The position numbers and the translations under genes are program-made. 8,245 nucleotides of DNA from Bacillota bacterium (GTDB taxonomy: Bacteria > Bacillota > Bacilli > Alicyclobacillales > Alicyclobacillaceae). How positions within the stretch are numbered: the first letter of the stretch is position 1; each line of letters starts with the position of its first letter. Under the pieces are notes generated by a model, which was not told where the DNA came from, did no database searches, and was given only the letters and a program-made list of their open reading frames with translations. Where the stretch lies: assembly GCA_021820805.1 (NCBI GenBank), contig JAKADF010000129.1:1-8245 (forward strand). The letters run 5' to 3'. Positions 6,736 through 8,245 of this stretch are shown piece by piece.

Positions 6736-6960
6736 CCTGTCGATCCACCTTTTTCCGTTTTGACGCGACATATTAAGTAACAGTAGAAATATCGAATGAG
6801 CGACCACCTCAATAACGAAGTTCGCCAGGTCCTCTTCACGTAGCCATTCATTCATGAACGATAAGAATCGCTTTCTGCAGCTGACGTTACAATCGCATAC
6901 AGAGATCATTACCAACCACTATGGCCGCTCCGCTTAACTTGGGCCATGCTCTTGAAAATT
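6736..6960 (-). pseudogene. Possible coding remnant, unidentified (weak DsrE-like resemblance)
   Basis: The minus strand holds protein-like fragments in shifting frames: SGAAIVVGNDLCMRL, then a stop, KAILIVHE, a stop, and REEDLANFVIEVVAHSIFLLLL. The IEVVAH stretch followed by Leu resembles the core strand of DsrE-family sulfur-relay proteins, which would suit the neighbours, while the IVVGND stretch looks more like a nucleotide-binding loop. None of these matches is long enough to name a gene. Confidence 0.2.
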
Positions 6961-7123
6961 CGTCAGAATCTCATTTGGACATTAATCTAAAATTCTATTA
7001 ACATCCTATCTTTTTGAGTTTAATCAATCCTATGTAGATAAATATTGATATGGCACTCAGTTCCGTAGTTGCCATGTAAAATAGTTTGTTACTCCTAAGA
7101 GTAGAATAAAAAGTAATTGATTC
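6961..7123. other. AT-rich gap before the PAS-GGDEF-EAL promoter
   Basis: No open frame, remnant or clear terminator is visible on either strand. Confidence 0.4.
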
Positions 7124-7152
7124 TGGACTTAATACCCCCATCGGTATATAAT
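7124..7152 (+). promoter_or_regulatory. Promoter of the PAS-GGDEF-EAL gene
   Basis: A -35-like TGGACT (7124-7129) is followed by a 17-base spacer and a perfect -10 TATAAT (7147-7152). Transcription would start near 7159, leaving a leader of about 17 bases. The only ribosome-binding candidate, GGGGG at 7164-7168, lies inside the operator's right arm, seven bases before the ATG. Confidence 0.6.
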
Positions 7153-7174
7153 CATATACCGATGGGGGTATTAA
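7129..7174. promoter_or_regulatory. Double CsoR/CstR-type operator as a perfect 21-bp inverted repeat
   Basis: The arms 7129-7149 and 7154-7174 are perfectly complementary around the 4-base centre AATC. Each arm contains its own 16-bp element: ATACCCCCATCGGTAT at 7132-7147 and its mirror at 7156-7171, both ATACC/GGTAT with a six-base middle, like the site at 6702-6717. Together they bracket the -10 box, so a bound repressor would block RNA polymerase. The same repeat in mRNA could fold only in a read-through transcript from upstream, because the predicted start lies inside it. Confidence 0.65.
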
Positions 7175-7175
7175 T

Positions 7176-8245
7176 ATGGATAAATATCCAAGTTTATATC
7201 ATTCAACGTGTGAAGGAGATTCTACGCATTCATCTGAATTTACCAACGAGAAAATTCAGGCTACATTAGCACTATATCGATGTATTCTTGATTCAATTCC
7301 AGATGCAATTGTCGTACACCAGGAAGGCGTGATCCAGTTTGCTAATCGTGGCGCTATTCAATTAATGGCTCTTCCGGATCATATAGAGCCGAAGGGAACG
7401 GCCATATGGTCATTTTTTCATCCAAGTAATCTTGAAAACATACAAACAGCTTTTAGCAGCTTATCTTCGACGGGGCGGAACGGCGATACAATTCCGACTG
7501 CTCAGCATACTATTGTCCGTTATGACGGGACCACTTTCACTGGAGAAATCCGCAGCATCTTGATAAAAAATGGGGCCTCCCCTGTTATTATGAGCCTTAC
7601 AAGAGACGTATCGATAGAAAACGAATTAAAAAAGCAACTTAAGCACATCGCATATCATGATTCATTAACCGGACTTCCCAACCGTCGTCATTTTACTGAA
7701 AAATTAAACCAGCTATTAAGCGATCCAATAACGTCTGAACAACACCATGCTGTGTTCTTTCTTGACATGGATCGATTCAAAAACATCAACGATACCTATG
7801 GACATAAGCTGGGGGATGAAGCACTCACTTTGATGGGACATCGACTGCAATCCATGCTTCCCGAAAGTTGTTTTCTCGCCCGTATTGGTGGTGATGAATT
7901 TGCTGTTGTATGTCCCAATATTTTTGAACTCGATGATGTACTGTCAATGACAGAGCGATTCTTGAACGCTTTCACATCTCCTTTTTTGGTTCACGACCAC
8001 GAATTCGTAATTACACCGAGTATTGGAATTGCCAGATATCCGGAATGCGGAAATGACATAGATACACTTCTAAAACATGCGGATTTGGCCATGTATACTG
8101 CAAAGAGAAAAGGCGGTAACAAAGTTGACGTATATCATCCAGAGGACAGTATCGCGATAGAAGAACGCCTTCGCGTTGAACATGGTATACGCCGGGGTTT
8201 GGAAAGAAATGAATTCCTCCTGTACTACCAGCCAAAAGTAAAATT
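7176..8245 (+). CDS. PAS-GGDEF-EAL cyclic-di-GMP enzyme, intact, 3' end outside the window
   Basis: This is a bifunctional-type cyclic-di-GMP protein: the GGDEF domain makes and the EAL domain hydrolyses the messenger. The frame is open for all 356 visible codons. A PAS sensor fold covers about residues 38-150 (ALYRCILDSIPDAIVVH, VIQFANRGA, ending SLTRDVS). The GGDEF domain starts at HIAYHDSLTGLPNRR (157-171), continues with FLDMDRFKNINDTYGHKLGDEAL and reaches RIGGDEF, with the intact catalytic GGDEF at 238-242. The RxxD product-inhibition site is absent (PESC at 229-232). SIGIARYPECG and ADLAMYTAKRKGGN close the domain. RRGLERNEFLLYYQPK is the typical entry to an EAL domain, whose EAL motif lies beyond the edge. 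There is no signal peptide or membrane segment, so it should be cytosolic. The ATG at 7176 sits directly after the double operator; no other start with a good ribosome-binding site is near. It is one of only two unbroken genes here. Confidence 0.9.
   Translation, partial: MDKYPSLYHSTCEGDSTHSSEFTNEKIQATLALYRCILDSIPDAIVVHQEGVIQFANRGAIQLMALPDHIEPKGTAIWSFFHPSNLENIQTAFSSLSSTGRNGDTIPTAQHTIVRYDGTTFTGEIRSILIKNGASPVIMSLTRDVSIENELKKQLKHIAYHDSLTGLPNRRHFTEKLNQLLSDPITSEQHHAVFFLDMDRFKNINDTYGHKLGDEALTLMGHRLQSMLPESCFLARIGGDEFAVVCPNIFELDDVLSMTERFLNAFTSPFLVHDHEFVITPSIGIARYPECGNDIDTLLKHADLAMYTAKRKGGNKVDVYHPEDSIAIEERLRVEHGIRRGLERNEFLLYYQPKVK

Noticed and set aside
8011..8235. Minus-strand open frame of 74 codons
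   Set aside because: It is antisense to the intact PAS-GGDEF-EAL reading frame.
1..8245. CRISPR array, tRNA or rRNA genes
   Set aside because: No regularly spaced repeats, tRNA arm motifs or rRNA-like segments were seen in reading through the window.

Overview
The window looks like chromosomal DNA of a low-to-medium GC, Gram-positive-type (Firmicutes, Bacillales-like) bacterium. The evidence is AAGGAG/GGAGG ribosome-binding sites, TTGACA/TATAAT promoters, lipobox proteins, a ResA/TlpA-CcdA thiol-redox pair and a Bacillus-style fused PabB-PabC. A sulfur-handling cluster (rhodanese, TauE/SafE exporter, thioredoxin reductase remnant) would suit a sulfur-active relative such as the Alicyclobacillaceae. 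That placement is inference and cannot be proven from 8 kb.

The dominant feature is gene decay. Reading all frames shows that most genes here are recognisable but broken by in-frame stops of all three kinds, single-base frameshifts, a small insertion and a deletion fusion. In order: pabB-pabC remnant (66-1172, minus); an intact HPP-family membrane protein (1278-1859, minus); a small membrane diguanylate cyclase with two stops and one frameshift (2120-2784, minus); a ccdA remnant (3109-3372, minus) carrying a 60-bp inverted-repeat insertion with 6-bp target duplications; a TlpA/ResA-like lipoprotein with one amber stop (3413-4027, minus); a divergent secreted protein with a stop and a frameshift (4132-4624, plus); a thioredoxin reductase C-terminal half fused to a rhodanese remnant (4752-5391, minus); TauE/SafE with one ochre stop at the boundary of its two halves (5465-6253, minus); a second rhodanese overlapping it by ATGA (6250-6653, minus); a poorly readable tract; and an intact PAS-GGDEF-EAL gene running off the right edge (7176 onward, plus).

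The most interesting signal is regulatory. A 16-bp element of the form ATACC-N6-GGTAT, like CsoR/CstR-family operators, occurs in front of the rhodanese-tauE operon, in a one-mismatch form in front of the second rhodanese, and twice, as a perfect 21-bp inverted repeat, over the -10 region of the PAS-GGDEF-EAL gene. This suggests that one persulfide- or metal-sensing repressor controlled (or controls) both sulfur handling and cyclic-di-GMP turnover. The two intact reading frames show that the broken ones are not simply due to uniformly poor sequence.
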